Shown: one piece after another, positions 1-12,601 of the stretch | Numbering within the stretch: the stretch's first letter is position 1 | Layout: every line of letters begins with the position of its first letter | DNA from: Paragonimus skrjabini miyazakii | Taxonomy: Eukaryota; Platyhelminthes; Trematoda; Plagiorchiida; Troglotrematidae | DNA: 64,000 nt | Direction: 5' to 3' | Assembly: GCA_014338405.1 (NCBI GenBank) | Contig: JTDE01000277.1 | Coordinates: 96,042-160,041 of the forward strand | Translations under genes and position numbers: made by a program | Notes under the pieces: model-generated | The model's database searches: none | Seen by the model: the letters and a program-made list of their open reading frames with translations, nothing else | Told to the model about the DNA's origin: nothing

Positions 1-3000
1 TTGTTGAGACCTAGTCTTTTGTTTTCGCGCGCAACAATCGTAAACGAGTCAGCATGTTATACAACAACGTTAGCTCACAAAACACTGACAATTATTGGTC
101 ACTTTGTAACGAGGTGAATGTCCAAAGTGGAGCTAGACAGTGTGCATGCATGGAAATTTGAAACCGTACACCAAAATTTCCAAGCACATTCAAAGGAAGG
201 TTGTACAGGATGTTTTGAGGACACCATATTTAAAAGAAATCGTTCCAATTTAGCGTTCAACGTTATCATGTATATCACCAAGCTATTTTTTGGTATGCTC
301 AATAATTCGTGGGAACAAAACAATTTTTGAAATTTTTCATTAATAGCTTCGACCTAAGAGCATCATTTTAGTTCACCTGGATCGGCGGCAAGTAATAGAG
401 ATCTGTTTTTTTTTATTGCGTTAGTTGAGCAACACTTACACATGACTGTGGCTGTCGTACTTCCATAAACTTTTAAGTCAACCCTTTTCGATAAGAAAGT
501 AATAGACTCGAGTCTCGCTTTTGGTAGAGCCCGTCATAAGTGCCTATAGTTGCCACGGCCGGGGTTAGAACTCTGACTAGGTTTTGATGACGCAACAACT
601 GACCTACCATTAGGGTTTACTGAATTATCATGTGCAAACTTTCAATCATATTCGCTTGTGAACCTGGGTCGGTTGACTGTCGCTAACTTTAGCATCTATG
701 TTACTGTCATCTTTCGTCATTTTTATCTTGAAATTGGCGGTCATCTCATGGTATCCATGAGCTTTGTTGAATATCGATAGAATAACCCTACGATCGAGTA
801 TTCGACAATGGTTTAAGACATAGTCAGTAAGTAGTAATCGTACTTGTACAGTAAGCACGCAATGTAACAACGCAAAAGATGCACCACAGTGAATCAGAAT
901 GAGAGTGCGAAGGTTAGTCAAAGTGAAGGCCATAGCACAGCGACTTGCTTCGTGGAGCTCGAATATTCTTCATGACATAAACAAACACACATGCACAAGA
1001 TCATACAGGAAGTAGACCAGCCACTCAGCATCAAGGCCAAAACACAAACGTGGACCAGATACTACATCGTAGTTGAGATAATTTGATGTGGCTCGTTAGC
1101 GATATATCGAACCTCACAGTTTTCCGTTACAATAGTAGTCTAACCAGAACCGGTTCAAGGCTATTTCGGTCTTTGTCACAGTAAGCGGAATGCATTCACG
1201 ATAGGTTTACGCCTGTGTCCATTCACAGATATTAACGGATGACTGTAACGTCAAGATCGTTCGGGGTGCGTCGTGCAAATTCTCAGATCACGTAGTGATT
1301 ACCGTCTCGGGACTCAACTTAAGTCATAAGCACATATGGCCGGCGCCGTTTTCGCTAACTCACGTTATACGTACCTGCCTAAACTCAACAGAATGTGGCT
1401 GAGGTGTGTAAGCAAACACCATATTTCAGCCTCCATGGGGTTTATTTATAAAGCTGAAATTTTGAGCTGTTGTTCAAGTGTTCTTAGAAATTTTTACCAA
1501 TAAAATCGATCTATACTCAACGATGCACTCAATGAAACACGTAGACAGACGTAAACAAGAAACTGCACATTTTTTCTGCTGGCATGTTCTCTGTGTTTCC
1601 TCTATGATAATCTTTATTTTCTAGTCAAATGGTTCATCACCCAACTGTTCTGTAACCGATATATGAATGTTATTTGTGGATTGTTAGCATGGTTGACCGT
1701 GTGCAGCAGGTCCTTGTTAGTCTCATTAGTGTGTGAATAGTTTGCGACGTCACAATGATTAATAAACCGTTGCGTTGGTTCAGAGTGAAACTGTGGAATT
1801 TGCGCTAAACTTAACAAGTCTATCAGAAAGAAATACCGTAAACTGGCCTACTCGCAGTTAGTCAACGATTTCATGACTTGGGCGAGTTACACAAATGATG
1901 GTCTCATATCAGATAAAATTTCAATGTTGCAAAATTGTGTGGTCTTTTGATGATGACAGTATGGAATGTAAACATGTAAAGTCTGCAGAGTGGATACTTT
2001 TAGAGGTCAACAATTTCTCAATCGTTTACTTAGTCACCAGGATGGTAACGTCATATTCAACCAAACAAGAATGTGGACAATATGGTATGTGCACGTAGGA
2101 TTAGAGAATATACTTCACATGCAAGTAGAATCTTAAATATGGAAAGAATAATTGGTTCTAGTTGGACATTTGTGTTAGTTGCGCATGTTGTCACCAAGTG
2201 TTTATTTTGACGCATTCATCGATATGAGGGAGGGAGACAGATCCACATTATTTTGGAAGATACTTGTAGCCCCACAAGATCAGGTAGGGATTCCCATACC
2301 ATCATTTTAATTAGAGGGTGGTGTCGAGTGATTTGCATGAATTTCACATCTGGCAATCGAACTAGGCCTAAAAGCAAACAAACTTGATGGTTCACGTCAA
2401 ACTGCTCAACTGACTTCTAACAATAAGGTGCGGCAATCTGATCGCTGTGTTCTACTAAACGAGCTTGCATGATAATCCAGTGCCTGCCTGATGTTATATT
2501 TCTATTTGTTGTTGTAACTTCCTATCTGGTACATAACCAAGAACTGTAGATAGTTGGTCCGATTGACCACCAGCAAAATGGTAGACAGCTGTTTCGACCT
2601 AGTTGGGTCCCATCAGTACCACGCACGCCAGAGAATTGAACACACGATTCGCGAACAAGTGGCAGATTTTAGTTCAAACACTTATCTACTAGACAACGGA
2701 GTTACGGTCACCGGCGTTACAGGTTGATTGACTTCAGCCTATGAGCAAAAGGAAGCGCAACAACTAAGGAAACAAATTCATGAACCAGTCATACACATGT
2801 ATAACCTCCGTCGTCTTAGACACTTGATTAAAACTTTCCAACAAAGCAAACTGTAAATGGTACCGAATTTTTCGCGATTGTTTGGTTTTCACTGTTTTGT
2901 AGGTAAACACAAGCACACATTACCAAATTTCAACAAACCACAGACACAGCTTTCAGAAGAGACCAAGCTATTCATTTTACTCTAAATTTATCTGATCATT

Positions 3001-3855
3001 TGCTGAGGACAAATATAGTTCAAGCTGGACCTACAGCTAATATTTTTAAATTCAGGCATACAGTTTTATTTACGGTTGAAAAATGACGTCTGACTCCGTT
3101 TAGTTTGTCAGACCGGGGATTACTCACGCATGACATATCATAAATCCTGTATCCACATAAACGTTTCCATATAGGTTCTTTTACTGCAGCTGTACAATAA
3201 CCGGATCAAATGTCAAACGAATTAACTGGGTGAGTAGACGGGATTGATCAAAGGAAAACTCATACTCTCGAAACCTTCATTCAATAAACTTGTTGAAAGG
3301 AATCGAGCCAAGAAAATTCTGTCCGTATTAACGTGGTAGCATTCAAAAACCTTACTGTATACATGGTTGTGTTCCATCAATGCCGAAACAGTATTCTGAG
3401 AAGAACGTAACAGAGAATGAACATAACAGAATTTCGAGCTACTGTTCTGAAGGTTGTTTGACATTTGTTCCCACGCTCTCAAAACGGATGTTTCAGTCGA
3501 TGATATATAACATTTTCCGATTTTACTTCATTTACTTATTCGTATTTGTAACCTCAACAGGAAGATGATGACAGAGTAAGTCGTTAGCCCTAGAAAATCT
3601 GCTCACGACTGGTCTCTGAATGGTACATTTCCTCAAAGCTCGATATTATAGTACATAAGACAGGTTGACGCCACGATCATACTAGATATGTACATTATTT
3701 TAAGCAACCAATGCTGAGACTGCTTCACAGTATGTAACCTTCAAGTCAAATTCATTCCAGTAATTCTCATTAGAAGTAGAACAGCAGAAATTAGTTTAGA
3801 ATATATTTGATCGGTATACGCCGGAAGATTCGTTTTTTTATTAAATCAAGCCTAC
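1..3855. other. Presumed intron or 3' flank of the NOS1AP homologue, no gene seen
   Basis: Only short open frames of random-looking composition occur on both strands. A minus-strand tRNA-like SINE fragment sits near 505-610. The stretch around 2575-2730 is richer in G and C than its surroundings and may be a fragment of a dispersed repeat, but I could not tie it to a family. The missing 3' exons of the minus-strand gene could be hidden here or lie left of the window. Confidence 0.4.
505..610 (-). repeat. tRNA-derived SINE copy, degraded
   Basis: On the minus strand this region has a tRNA-like B box (AGTTCTAACCCC, at 561-572) about 25-35 bases downstream of a weak A-box-like GTTGTTGCGTCATC (586-599). 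After the B box it shares the pattern GGCC, TGGCAA, TATA with the copy at 31.2 kb. It continues into a tail (505-545) that matches tails at 49.4 kb and after the gap at 62.18 kb: cactta/cactac, then ctcta, then gcgagactcgagtcta. Internal deletions have shortened the spacing between boxes. Confidence 0.55.
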
Positions 3856-3992
3856 CTGAAATTGTTCCGTTAGCTCCCAGTTCATGAGATCGGCTTCCGG
3901 AGCGAAAATCCCAAGTTGACATTGTGTTGTTGATTTGGGTAGCATGGTGTTCAAAAACAGGTTTGACGTGGCTCCAGAGCTTTGTCTTTCAC
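3856..3992 (-). CDS. NOS1AP: Probable downstream exon of the NOS1AP homologue
   Basis: A fully open 45-codon frame lies between a CTTTGTCAG acceptor and a GTAGGC donor on the minus strand. It needs one base from the preceding exon, exactly what the exon ending at 9234 supplies (A plus GT makes a Ser codon, so the junction reads LLNE-S-ERQSSG). The peptide runs ERQSSGATSNLFLNTMLP, then KSTTQCQLGIF, then APEADLMNWELTEQFQ, and ends in phase 0. Its composition looks like coding sequence, but I cannot match it to a conserved block of NOS1AP, so assignment rests on strand, splice signals and phase. The next exon, expected to carry the C-terminal PDZ-binding end, was not found between here and the left edge. 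The 9233-3993 intron would be about 5.2 kb. Confidence 0.6.
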
Positions 3993-5726
3993 CTGACAAA
4001 GAAAGTACGAGAAACACTTTGGGTAAACAAGTTTCATTACATCCTTGTTACTTTTATCTAGCCACAATACGCTTTTTGTTTCATATTTATCAAAATATAA
4101 TTTGAATGAATCTGACATACAGTAAAGTGTCTTCGATAATTTATATTCCGTTCTGACTAATTGGCGTTCATAAAGTAACCTTCAACCAATCATTGAAATG
4201 AATAAGTAGTAGTGAAATGGCGCAGACTTCTTGCCATTCAGTAGACACTTCTAATAGGGACTTGTGACTTTATTATGTATGAGTCACGAAGCCAGCAGAT
4301 AATTTTTATTTCATATGTATTATTTGTCTTTTTTGTAATATAATATCACATTCGAGGATGTCTCTTGGAAGTTTAGCTAAAGGAACCCTTTTGACAAACC
4401 GTAAACGAAAAGTGCTTTAAAAAACTATTCTTCATATCCCTATCAATCATGGAAATTGCCCAACATGGAATGTCTTCAAAAAACGCGATGCGGTAAAGCA
4501 ATCCTAATAAGTACCGTTCAGTGTGGCTACAGCTGTGGAGAAGTGCCGCGCGTGTAAAATAATAGACTCATATTACGAAACCATCATATCACTATGGTTA
4601 TTTACTGTGAAATCGTGCGGAAAACATAAAAGTTATATTTCAACAACAATTTGTATTCATTTTTTATTAAGTGCATAGAATTACAAGGACTAACAAGACG
4701 TGGTCAGTGGAAGAAAAGCAGAAACAAGCAACCTGTGGGTTCTACATGCCAACCTCAGTAAGTTTGCCTACTTGAGGCTAAACAATTGCTCAATGGCCTG
4801 TTCCTCGTGTACGTTGTTTGTCACCAACGTTAAACCGTGTGTGTTACTCTCTGTCTCGCAAGGTTGATACGACCATGGTCAAGGAAGTGGCAGGTTGAGA
4901 ACGAATATCTTTTTTGCAGCACAGACTGCTTTTATGTGATTGAACAGTGAAAGCTTCAGCTGATAAACCTTGAAGTTATATTTTATCACCTGATTCAAGT
5001 TAAACATGAGCTAGTCGGTGAATCAACCAGTTAACAGTCTAGTAGGAAACGTTCATTTGGAGAATTGGAATGAATCAAGATCGATAGATTCAGCCGTTTT
5101 GTCATCTTAAAACTGATGGTTTATGAACAATCAACTGTTCTCAGCATCAAAAACACACGGACGGTTGGCCGAAGGAAGATATGTACTTTACATTATAACG
5201 TGGTTCTACAATTCTAATTGCGACATAGCCAAATATTAACCACTAATGAATCGGGTGTCATTGGTTAAAGAACCTTGTCTATGTTAGCAAGAAATTTGTT
5301 TTCAGATTGCGACACATATCTGAGATCTTACTTTTTTGATGTGCAAATATGTCAAGCAGTTAGTTCAAAAAGTCTGAACTCATGCATTTAGGGATAATAC
5401 AAAGAATAACCGGTATATGACAGATAATTCCGAAAAACTATAGGTAAAAGGCTACCAATTTAAATAACCAACCAACATAACAACTGAAAGTTAGAAGCTA
5501 TTGTTTTCTTTATGTTGTTGAAAAAATTTGCCAAACGGACTGCAAGATGAGCATCCAGTTGATGTAAGTTCGAAAATCTTTTATTGACGGCAATTTTATC
5601 GGTCATCTAAGCTTTTAGGCCAAACAGGTTTTGTAGAGAAACACTACATTCCGATTTCGCTGTTGTTAAAATTTATCAGTTGAAAATGTGCATACTGTGA
5701 TCAGTCGTGAAACTTAATTCATCTCA

Positions 5727-5985
5727 ATGACTTACAGTCACCACATGAATGAAGTCGAACAAAACATGACAATTCCCCAAGTTGGTGTGTGATCACAGTG
5801 AAAGTTGGTCGGCAGTTAGATGAAAAGAAGCAGCGTTCGTAGCTGAAACATGCTGGTGAGTTATTGGGAAGTTGTGGTTGATTTCTGGTATGCTGTTTTC
5901 TATCCTTTTCCCTCTGACTGTAAGTTGTGTGATGAAATTTCTAGATTGTATCATCAAACTTTCTAGTAGTGTATGACATTTCTAA
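5727..5985 (+). repeat. Dispersed repeat, copy 1 of an inverted pair
   Basis: Starting with a stretch like atgacttacagtcaccac and ending with gtatgacatttctaa, this sequence reappears as its reverse complement at 7753-8020. Shared blocks include catgacaattccccaagttg, gtgatcacagtgaaagttg, agttattgggaagtt and gtgtgatgaaatttct. Divergence is spread along the length, so the pair is old. No coding potential or terminal motif identifies the family. Confidence 0.8.
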
Positions 5986-7752
5986 GTTCGACGGTCTTGT
6001 TGCTAACTGGCGTTCTTTTTTTCTGGTCATTTTTATCAATTTGCTTCACGCGCTCATAAGTAATCGCCTTATCCATGTACCTTAAAGTAAAATGTACATT
6101 GTTGGTCACGCTAACGCTATCAGCAATTGCACGGTTTCCGTCAAACCGTATGAATAACAAAGTTGAGTAGGCATGCATGGAAAACAAACTATTCGCTTGT
6201 CCAGCATGTCTTCGACTGATTGAAAGTACCGATTCCCAGTCACCATCTCAAACTATTGTGTTTTGTCCATGTATATACCTGGACCGAGCAGTTTGAAAAC
6301 CGATATTCAAATAGGGTCAGAAACATATATTCTCCTTAAAATCACTGTTCACGCAGAACACAATGATAAAGAGTAGGAATGAGTAGTCGCTGATATTGCT
6401 ATCAACGTTCACTCAGGCGAACATAACAGAACATTGCACTGTGTCATGGATTCTTGCCGCAAGGTCGCAACGGGCACTTGTGAAAAGTGCATCATTGATG
6501 TCTAACCAGTCTACACTCACATCCAATCTACAATCATTGCGACGCGAGATAAATCTCGCTCTCTAATATCACATCACACACGGTTCCACTGTGCCTAATT
6601 CATTCCGGTTTTAATCCGCTGCTTCGTTATTACAACTACACGTATGAGTCGTCCGAGTCTCGTCGCAATGAAAGCCACCTAAGCGTCACCAAGCAACCCT
6701 AGATTATGACCAGAAGCACACTATTTTCATGTGATTTTCCTCAAAAGCCGCCGGCCCTTGTTGGTGGCTATTTTTGGCAAAACATTCTTAGGAATGCTGC
6801 GGCAACTAGTGAGCTATTCCGAACGTGTTATCCACAAACGCATAATATATTATCGGTAATATTGAGCGCACTTTTGTAAAACGTCTCCTACATACCAACA
6901 ACCTACAGAGTTCCTCGCATTCTGTCATTAAGTTAAAGGTTCACCTGAATTTGTGCACGTTTTGGACTCACTGAACATAGACTGAACGTGAGTCATAAAA
7001 TGCGATTGCATGTGACATGGAACGCTGTATACGCGAGTGACTCTTTAAGCCTGTATTTTGACTTACTTTTGCAGGCAACTCTGGCTAGGGATCAGTTACC
7101 TTATCTGTTTTTGTTTGCTCACTTATGTAAATGTTTTTAACTCGATCTGGAAGTCATGTAATAAGCAATCTATGTCTTATACTTAATCCATTCGGTTTAG
7201 CAAAGAAGTGTAAAACGACATCAATTCAATTAGTGGTTGGCTCATATAAATCTTTCTGACTCACAAAATGGAGATGTTCCCCGCCAGTCTCTGCTGTTGG
7301 AAGACTTAGTTTTAAGAATGAAGCTCTATTGTCCCTTCAAAGAGGTATACATCAGAGAAACTGAGTTTGCTGACTCAAAGAAAGTTAACACGTATTTATT
7401 GCTGTCCTTACACTTCTTTTGATTACTATCAGACAGTGTTTGCACTAAATTTTCAAGCTTGTGCAAAGTTGGTTGCTTTTTGTTAAAGCTATTCTCCTCT
7501 GTCATGGTTCTGGGAAACAGTAACATAAACCGATTAAGAGGACTGATTTTAACTTTGATGCTTCTTATGATCTGCTCGGAAGAAGTCTACCTGTTCGAAA
7601 GGATACCTACACCTACAACATTCTCGGTATAAGAATCTATTAGGTGATAGGCTGAAGGAACAAAATTTTAAAACACTTCACAACCTTTAGCAGGGAATCC
7701 ACTATCAAACGCAAGAAAAATAAAAACGCAAAAACATCGATCTGCACTTGAC

Positions 7753-8020
7753 GCTTTTAGAAATGTCGTACACTAATAGAAAGTTTGGTGATACAATCTC
7801 GAAATTTCATCACACAATTCACAAATCAACCAAAACGTCCCAATAACTCGCGAACATGATTCAGTTACGAACGCTTCTTCTTTTCATCTGACTGCTGATC
7901 AACTTTCACTGTGATCACACATCAACTTGGGGAATTGTCATGTTTTGTTTGACTTCATTCATTTGGATGCAACAATACATGTTTGTCCGCAGCTGTGTGG
8001 TGACCTTGAGTCATTGGATG
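7753..8020 (-). repeat. Dispersed repeat, copy 2 of an inverted pair
   Basis: This is the reverse-complement counterpart of 5727-5985. It carries about 30 extra bases (ttggatgcaacaatacatg and on, near 7960-7992) absent from copy 1. Smaller indels lie between the blocks. The two copies are about 1.8 kb apart and could fold into a long imperfect stem in an intron transcript. Confidence 0.8.
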
Positions 8021-9233
8021 TGTGTCAACAACCAACTGCTATTATTCGTGGTCCATGATAGCCGAACTGACTGAGGTGATATACATGAGCGATGAGCATA
8101 CACCTTGTATTGGCGAGTCGACCCATGTAACCGTTTTGCGCAATTTTGTCGTTCGCCAAATCCAAGCGGTTACTGTAACCAGTTGAACTTGAAGTTTGAT
8201 AAAATGTTTTTAGTTTCATTGTTTGCCGATGGAATCTGCAGGACATCTGTCAAACATAATTCATGCACTTGCTAACATTTGTACTGATTGTGATATTTCC
8301 CCATGTACCACAAGCATATTTTGACTGTTTTATCTTCAACCTAGTTTAGTTGTTTCAACATCAAGCAAACATAGAAATTATCAGAAAATAAATAATGTGG
8401 TTTCTGATGTATCGGAGGTTCCGGCGAACAATAGTATTTCACATCTTACTGGAAATTCACGTTGCTCGACGCTATGATAAGGTGTCTTGTTACACCAGTC
8501 GAGTGGTACTTTGTCGGGTGTGGCGGTTTTCAAAATAGTGAACTCGGTTGGACGAAAGAATGATGACTGGTCACTCTGAAACTGCGGAGCTAACATCTAT
8601 TCTAAGATTTTTTCGATCCACTCATATCTAAAGTCGCACCAAATTGTGAATTCCCACTGATTCTTGAGCATATATGTAAATCTCTGCTAGATTCTTTTGC
8701 GCGTGTATCTTGGTTAATTTTCCTAGTTGCAAATTCACTTAATGCTCACTGAGTGAGCAGAGTTTTTCAATATTCGTTTGGAAAGCTGAACGGCTACAAC
8801 GTAGCAACTGGAAGAGCAATTTGTATATAAGTTGAATAGTCTTGAAGCCCACTGGTCAAAAGTCGCTATACGTTTGGGCTGCCTTTCCGGCACCTAATTA
8901 GAGATCGTGTGTTTGTTTGACAGTGTTCTTTCAGACTTTGACGAAAGGAAGTGCCACATTTGGTAGCGAGTTTCTTTGTAGATTCCCGGTTTGAGGGAAT
9001 GAATTTTAATAAAATGTATTACAATAAGTTCAGGCGTTTGGGACTTCCGTTAATGCAAATTGATAATCGAATTTACCTTGTGTCCATCCGAATGAGCGTA
9101 GCTCGCAAGATGATAATTGCTAATTTCATTCTGTTTCTAATTGCTTTTGTTTTGGAAGCTAGCAAAATGAGTGTGAGATAAGGGGCGCCATTATGAAACT
9201 GAATGCAAGAAAACTCCTGCAAACTGTACTCAC

Positions 9234-10362
9234 TTTCGTTCAGCAATTCCCGTGCCAACGTGGTATCCACCGAACGACTTTGACATATTCCACCACCGGA
9301 ATACCTGGCCAGATCTTGTGAAGAGATGGTGCCAGTCATCAAAGATCTCAGCTCAGATTTGAAACTTGGTTTCTCCGTCGTCGACACCTTACCAGATTTA
9401 AGCATCCAAACAAGATCTTGAGTTGTTATGCTGCTTTTGATCTTGGAAACATGGTTTCTTGCTACCTTTACCGAACTTGAGTGATTTGAGTGCCTTTCAT
9501 TATCCCTGGACAAACGTGATTTGGAATGATCTGAAGAACTCCTTGAATCATTCCGGATGGACGAACCGCTAGACGATTCACGTGACGTAACTGACCTCGA
9601 AGTGGATTCTGTTTCGCTATCCGATATGGAAACACCTCTTTGGTGTGAACTCTTTTCTCGACTATCTGTATCTGTTGCACGCCCACTGGAGCATGTGGAA
9701 CATGAAGTTCGGCTACCCAGAGTTTGTTTTCTACAACGTTTGAGATCAGTATGTTTACTGCTTGATTTTGAACGATGATATTCCTTTTCACGTCTTGAAG
9801 TTCCATTCAAGTATGGGCTTTTAGTTGAACGTATTGGATTTACCGGATCTAAGGTTGAAAGTATGTCACGCAAAGAATCGTTCACATTTGTTGAACCGTT
9901 AAATCGTTTATGTCGAGTGTTTCTAACCTCATCTGTGACAACACTATGGCATTTTTGGTTAATTGGAAGGATATCAGTAGGTGACTGTTCACATAGGTCC
10001 TTGTTCGCTTTCGTTCTTACATCTTTTATCGAACGTTTTGACGTTCCATGTTCCTGATTTGAAGAACGACCATGCTTGGATTTTCGACCATCTGTTTGAT
10101 TTCGACTACTCTTCCGTTTATTTGAACGATTCTTTGTTTCTTTGTTATCACTTTCCGAACGAGACGGTTTTGCTTGATGTTTGGTTTGCAAGTTGTGTTC
10201 TTCACTGCTCTCGTCAGATTTCGTTGATGGGATTTTATGTGGTGCAGTAGTTGCGTTCACACTGTCTTCTTGTTTATCTTGACTTTCTTGTTTTTGCATG
10301 GCCAAACGGTGGCAAACGTCAAACGCTTGACCAACTGTTCGTACAATGCGCATGGCCTGTAA
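9234..10362 (-). CDS. NOS1AP: NOS1AP/CAPON homologue, PTB end plus long Ser/Arg-rich exon
   Basis: The exon starts after a CTACTTTCAG acceptor with LQAMRIVRTVGQAFDVCHRL, nearly identical to the last PTB helix of NOS1AP (SQAMRIVRTVGQAFEVCHKL). About 350 residues follow that do not resemble vertebrate NOS1AP. They are low-complexity and very rich in Ser, Arg, Lys, Thr and Asn, with RS/SR-like clusters around residues 70-110 and 190-300 of the exon. A more ordered patch follows near the end (TTQDLVWMLKSGK, then RSLMTGTISSQDLARYSGGG). The open frame runs on to 9073, but I end the exon at 9234 because GAACGAAA is followed there by a strong GTGAGTA donor. That leaves one base (phase 1), which suits the exon at 3992. 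Vertebrate NOS1AP has a coiled coil after the PTB domain; I do not see one here. All open frames on the opposite strand are shadows of this exon. Confidence 0.9.
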
Positions 10363-11689
10363 CTGAAAGTAGAAATGCAAAACTTAACAGATTTATAGTT
10401 CTGGTCATGCTCGGTTAGAAAATGTTTGTTTGGAGACTAATGGAAATCCGGCAATGAATCCAGCGAATGTTTACTCCAACACTAAAAGTAGATGACAATC
10501 ATGGTCATGACCCATTCTGAAGTGTGTTTCCCAAACACGATATTCTCTGTAATCGAAACCAACCGTGGTATGACTAAAAGTGCTGATGACGTAAACACAG
10601 TCAATGCTGTAGGGTGAGGGACGAATAACAAACCCAATTCGGTAGGTAGATTGTCAGTTTTAATGTAGGATTTCGACATTACAGATTTTTTCTAAGGTAC
10701 AGGGAAGGTTACCATTGAGGAATGATTCAGTCAAATTATCACTGCTACTGACGTGTGAACTTTGAAAACGTGCGAAGAATGAATAAAAAAATGATATAAA
10801 TCACAGGAGTGCGTCACCAAATTTAGAAAACTTCACTGATATATCTTAAAAATACGATTTTACTGCGTGAGTTTATTCAGTTGCTCGAACAGAATGAGGT
10901 GGTTGCATTTAGTCTTTAGGATTTGTAAACTGGGACCTAGGTAATTTCGGAAATTTCAATACTGATGACAGTTGACATTACCGTCATTCTTTCAAACGTG
11001 AATTCAATGGGCTCAGCATTTCAGATACACAAAGGTGAATACAAATAGGGTAAGGCATTCAATCTCGTGTCAATACACACACATGTACAGTCACATTAGT
11101 CGGGGTCAAGGGAAGCTTGTTTTAACATGTCACCAAAAGTGGCCTTCACAGTCACTCACGAATCCAGTTCATGAGAAGGGCCAACTAGCAGTACGGAAGA
11201 AGGCAACTTTCGTTGGGTAACTCGACAACAGCGAGAACCTAACGTTTAGGTTAAATCGAATTATTGAAGTGGGTTTACATGGGAACAAATAACACTGCCT
11301 ATCTATGTCTAATTTCACACATCAAAAGCATGCCTTTGCCACCAATCAATTCTGCTCTCTAGGTCACTCTCCATATCTGTTTGTTGAGCTGGAGTTGTGG
11401 TGAAACACATTTGGAGGAGAAGGTAGGTGGCTGAAAAAACGGTCCAAAGTGCATCTGTTACAGTGGCTGCATAAATCAGTGAGCTGTAGACGTGCACCAA
11501 CCAGCCGAAGCTGCTAGGCTTTTAGCCTAAACTAGACATAACCAAAGTAGCTTCATCATTGCATGTGATTACAACGTGCATTCGGATGGAACAATTTCAA
11601 TTTTCAACGATTCGAATAACTCTCGGTTCTGTCAGTACCGTATGTCTATCCACGAAGTTTACAGGATAGACATTCCCTACGAATATCTG

Positions 11690-12297
11690 TCGTAAAAACA
11701 CCGAAAGTTAAGCTTCCATCTGCGGAAAAGAAGTTGGTTCACATGACGCTAGACTACAAAGGCAAGGCGTTAGCTGAACTGGTGTCTCGTAGAGTAAGTA
11801 ACGCAGTTGAAGAGACTTACAGTGCGCCACAACCGCGAATCTTGTTCGGATCCGATCCGGTAATCCATTCAAAGATCCGTTGCCTAAATGTGTGGTCAAA
11901 TTTTGCGTTTACTCTTTCAAATGCTCCGGTGGAGTAGGTTACGTCGGTTGCACAACCAGGCGCCTTTCTCAGAGGATACGCGAACACAACCCTGCGTGGC
12001 TGACCAAAGGCGAGGTGAAGCCCATTTGAAGTACAATTCTGGCGCACCTTGTTGACTCAGGGCATCAAGTCTCACTGGAAGTGGCTTCCTTGCCCATTTA
12101 CCGCTTGCCCAGTCGTCAATCCACCGCGGAAGCGATCGGAATTCAGTTGCGCAATCCACAGTTGTGCGCTCAGAAGAAATTTGCACAGGCCCTACGGTTA
12201 CCATGGTCTCCCGTTAATGACTCGACATCTCCGGTGGTCAAGTCTGTCACCGAATTGCCCTCCAATTCACAATCGCGTGACGGAATCATGTGACTAA
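11690..12297 (+). mobile_element. Penelope-like element remnant: linker plus GIY-YIG endonuclease
   Basis: About 11697-11880 reads as the linker between reverse transcriptase and endonuclease (KLVHMTLDYKGKALAELVSR, then VEETYSAPQPRILF). A frameshift near 11885 leads into a GIY-YIG nuclease domain. Recognisable parts are CVVKFCVYSFKCSGGVGYVG, then CTTRRLSQRIREHNPAWL, a TGA stop, then ILAHLVDSGHQVS. The tail AEAIGIQLRNPQLCAQKKFA ends in LRLPW, the usual C-terminus of these elements in flukes. The GIY-YIG pair is represented by VYSF and YVG, and the catalytic Arg by TTRRLSQR. With a stop and a frameshift, and with the RT missing, it cannot be active. It is antisense to the host gene. Confidence 0.8.
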
Positions 12298-12501
12298 TTG
12301 CCTTTGATTTTGATGGATTGATAACTATGATGATATAAAATGTTATGCAATGGGTCCGATGAAGAATGACCGAAAACAGACTGCTCACCAAGACACATTT
12401 TTACTTCTATTTCAAGTTTATTTGGGTATTGTTGATCGCTCGCCCCAAGGCCCTGTTGTATGCCTCAATTGGACTTAACGGTTACATAACGTCAGCCTTC
12501 G

Positions 12502-12601
12502 NNNNNNNNNNNNNNNNNNNNNNNNNNNNNNNNNNNNNNNNNNNNNNNNNNNNNNNNNNNNNNNNNNNNNNNNNNNNNNNNNNNNNNNNNNNNNNNNNNN
12601 N
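12502..12601. other. Assembly gap (100 N)
   Basis: A run of exactly 100 Ns, the conventional size for a gap of unknown length. It lies about 200 bases after the Penelope-like remnant, so part of that element or its flank may be missing. Coordinates across it are not true distances. Confidence 0.99.

Larger units (their letters stand above)
3993..9233. other. Intron of the NOS1AP homologue
   Basis: This stretch separates the two 3'-most exons that I can join. It holds an inverted repeat pair (5727-5985 and 7753-8020) and no convincing gene. Two minus-strand open frames with splice-like borders (8450-8589 and about 7326-7517) were considered as extra exons. Neither fits the phase of the exon at 3992, so they are not annotated. 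Confidence 0.45.

Noticed and set aside
7326..7517. Minus-strand Lys/Asn-rich frame after a TTTCCCAG acceptor, coiled-coil-like
   Set aside because: It needs incoming phase 2, which no upstream exon provides. There is no donor with coding on the far side, and its composition is what AT-leaning DNA gives by chance.
8450..8589. Minus-strand open stretch with AG and GTAAGA borders, possible extra NOS1AP exon
   Set aside because: Its incoming phase fits the 9234 donor, but it ends in phase 0, while the better-supported exon at 3992 needs phase 1. Keeping both would need another unseen exon. The peptide matches nothing known.
9468..10250. Open frames overlapping the large NOS1AP exon (9468-9806 minus; 9557-9778, 9863-10057 and 9981-10250 plus)
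   Set aside because: They are shadows of the long exon: its Ser/Arg codon bias keeps other frames open.
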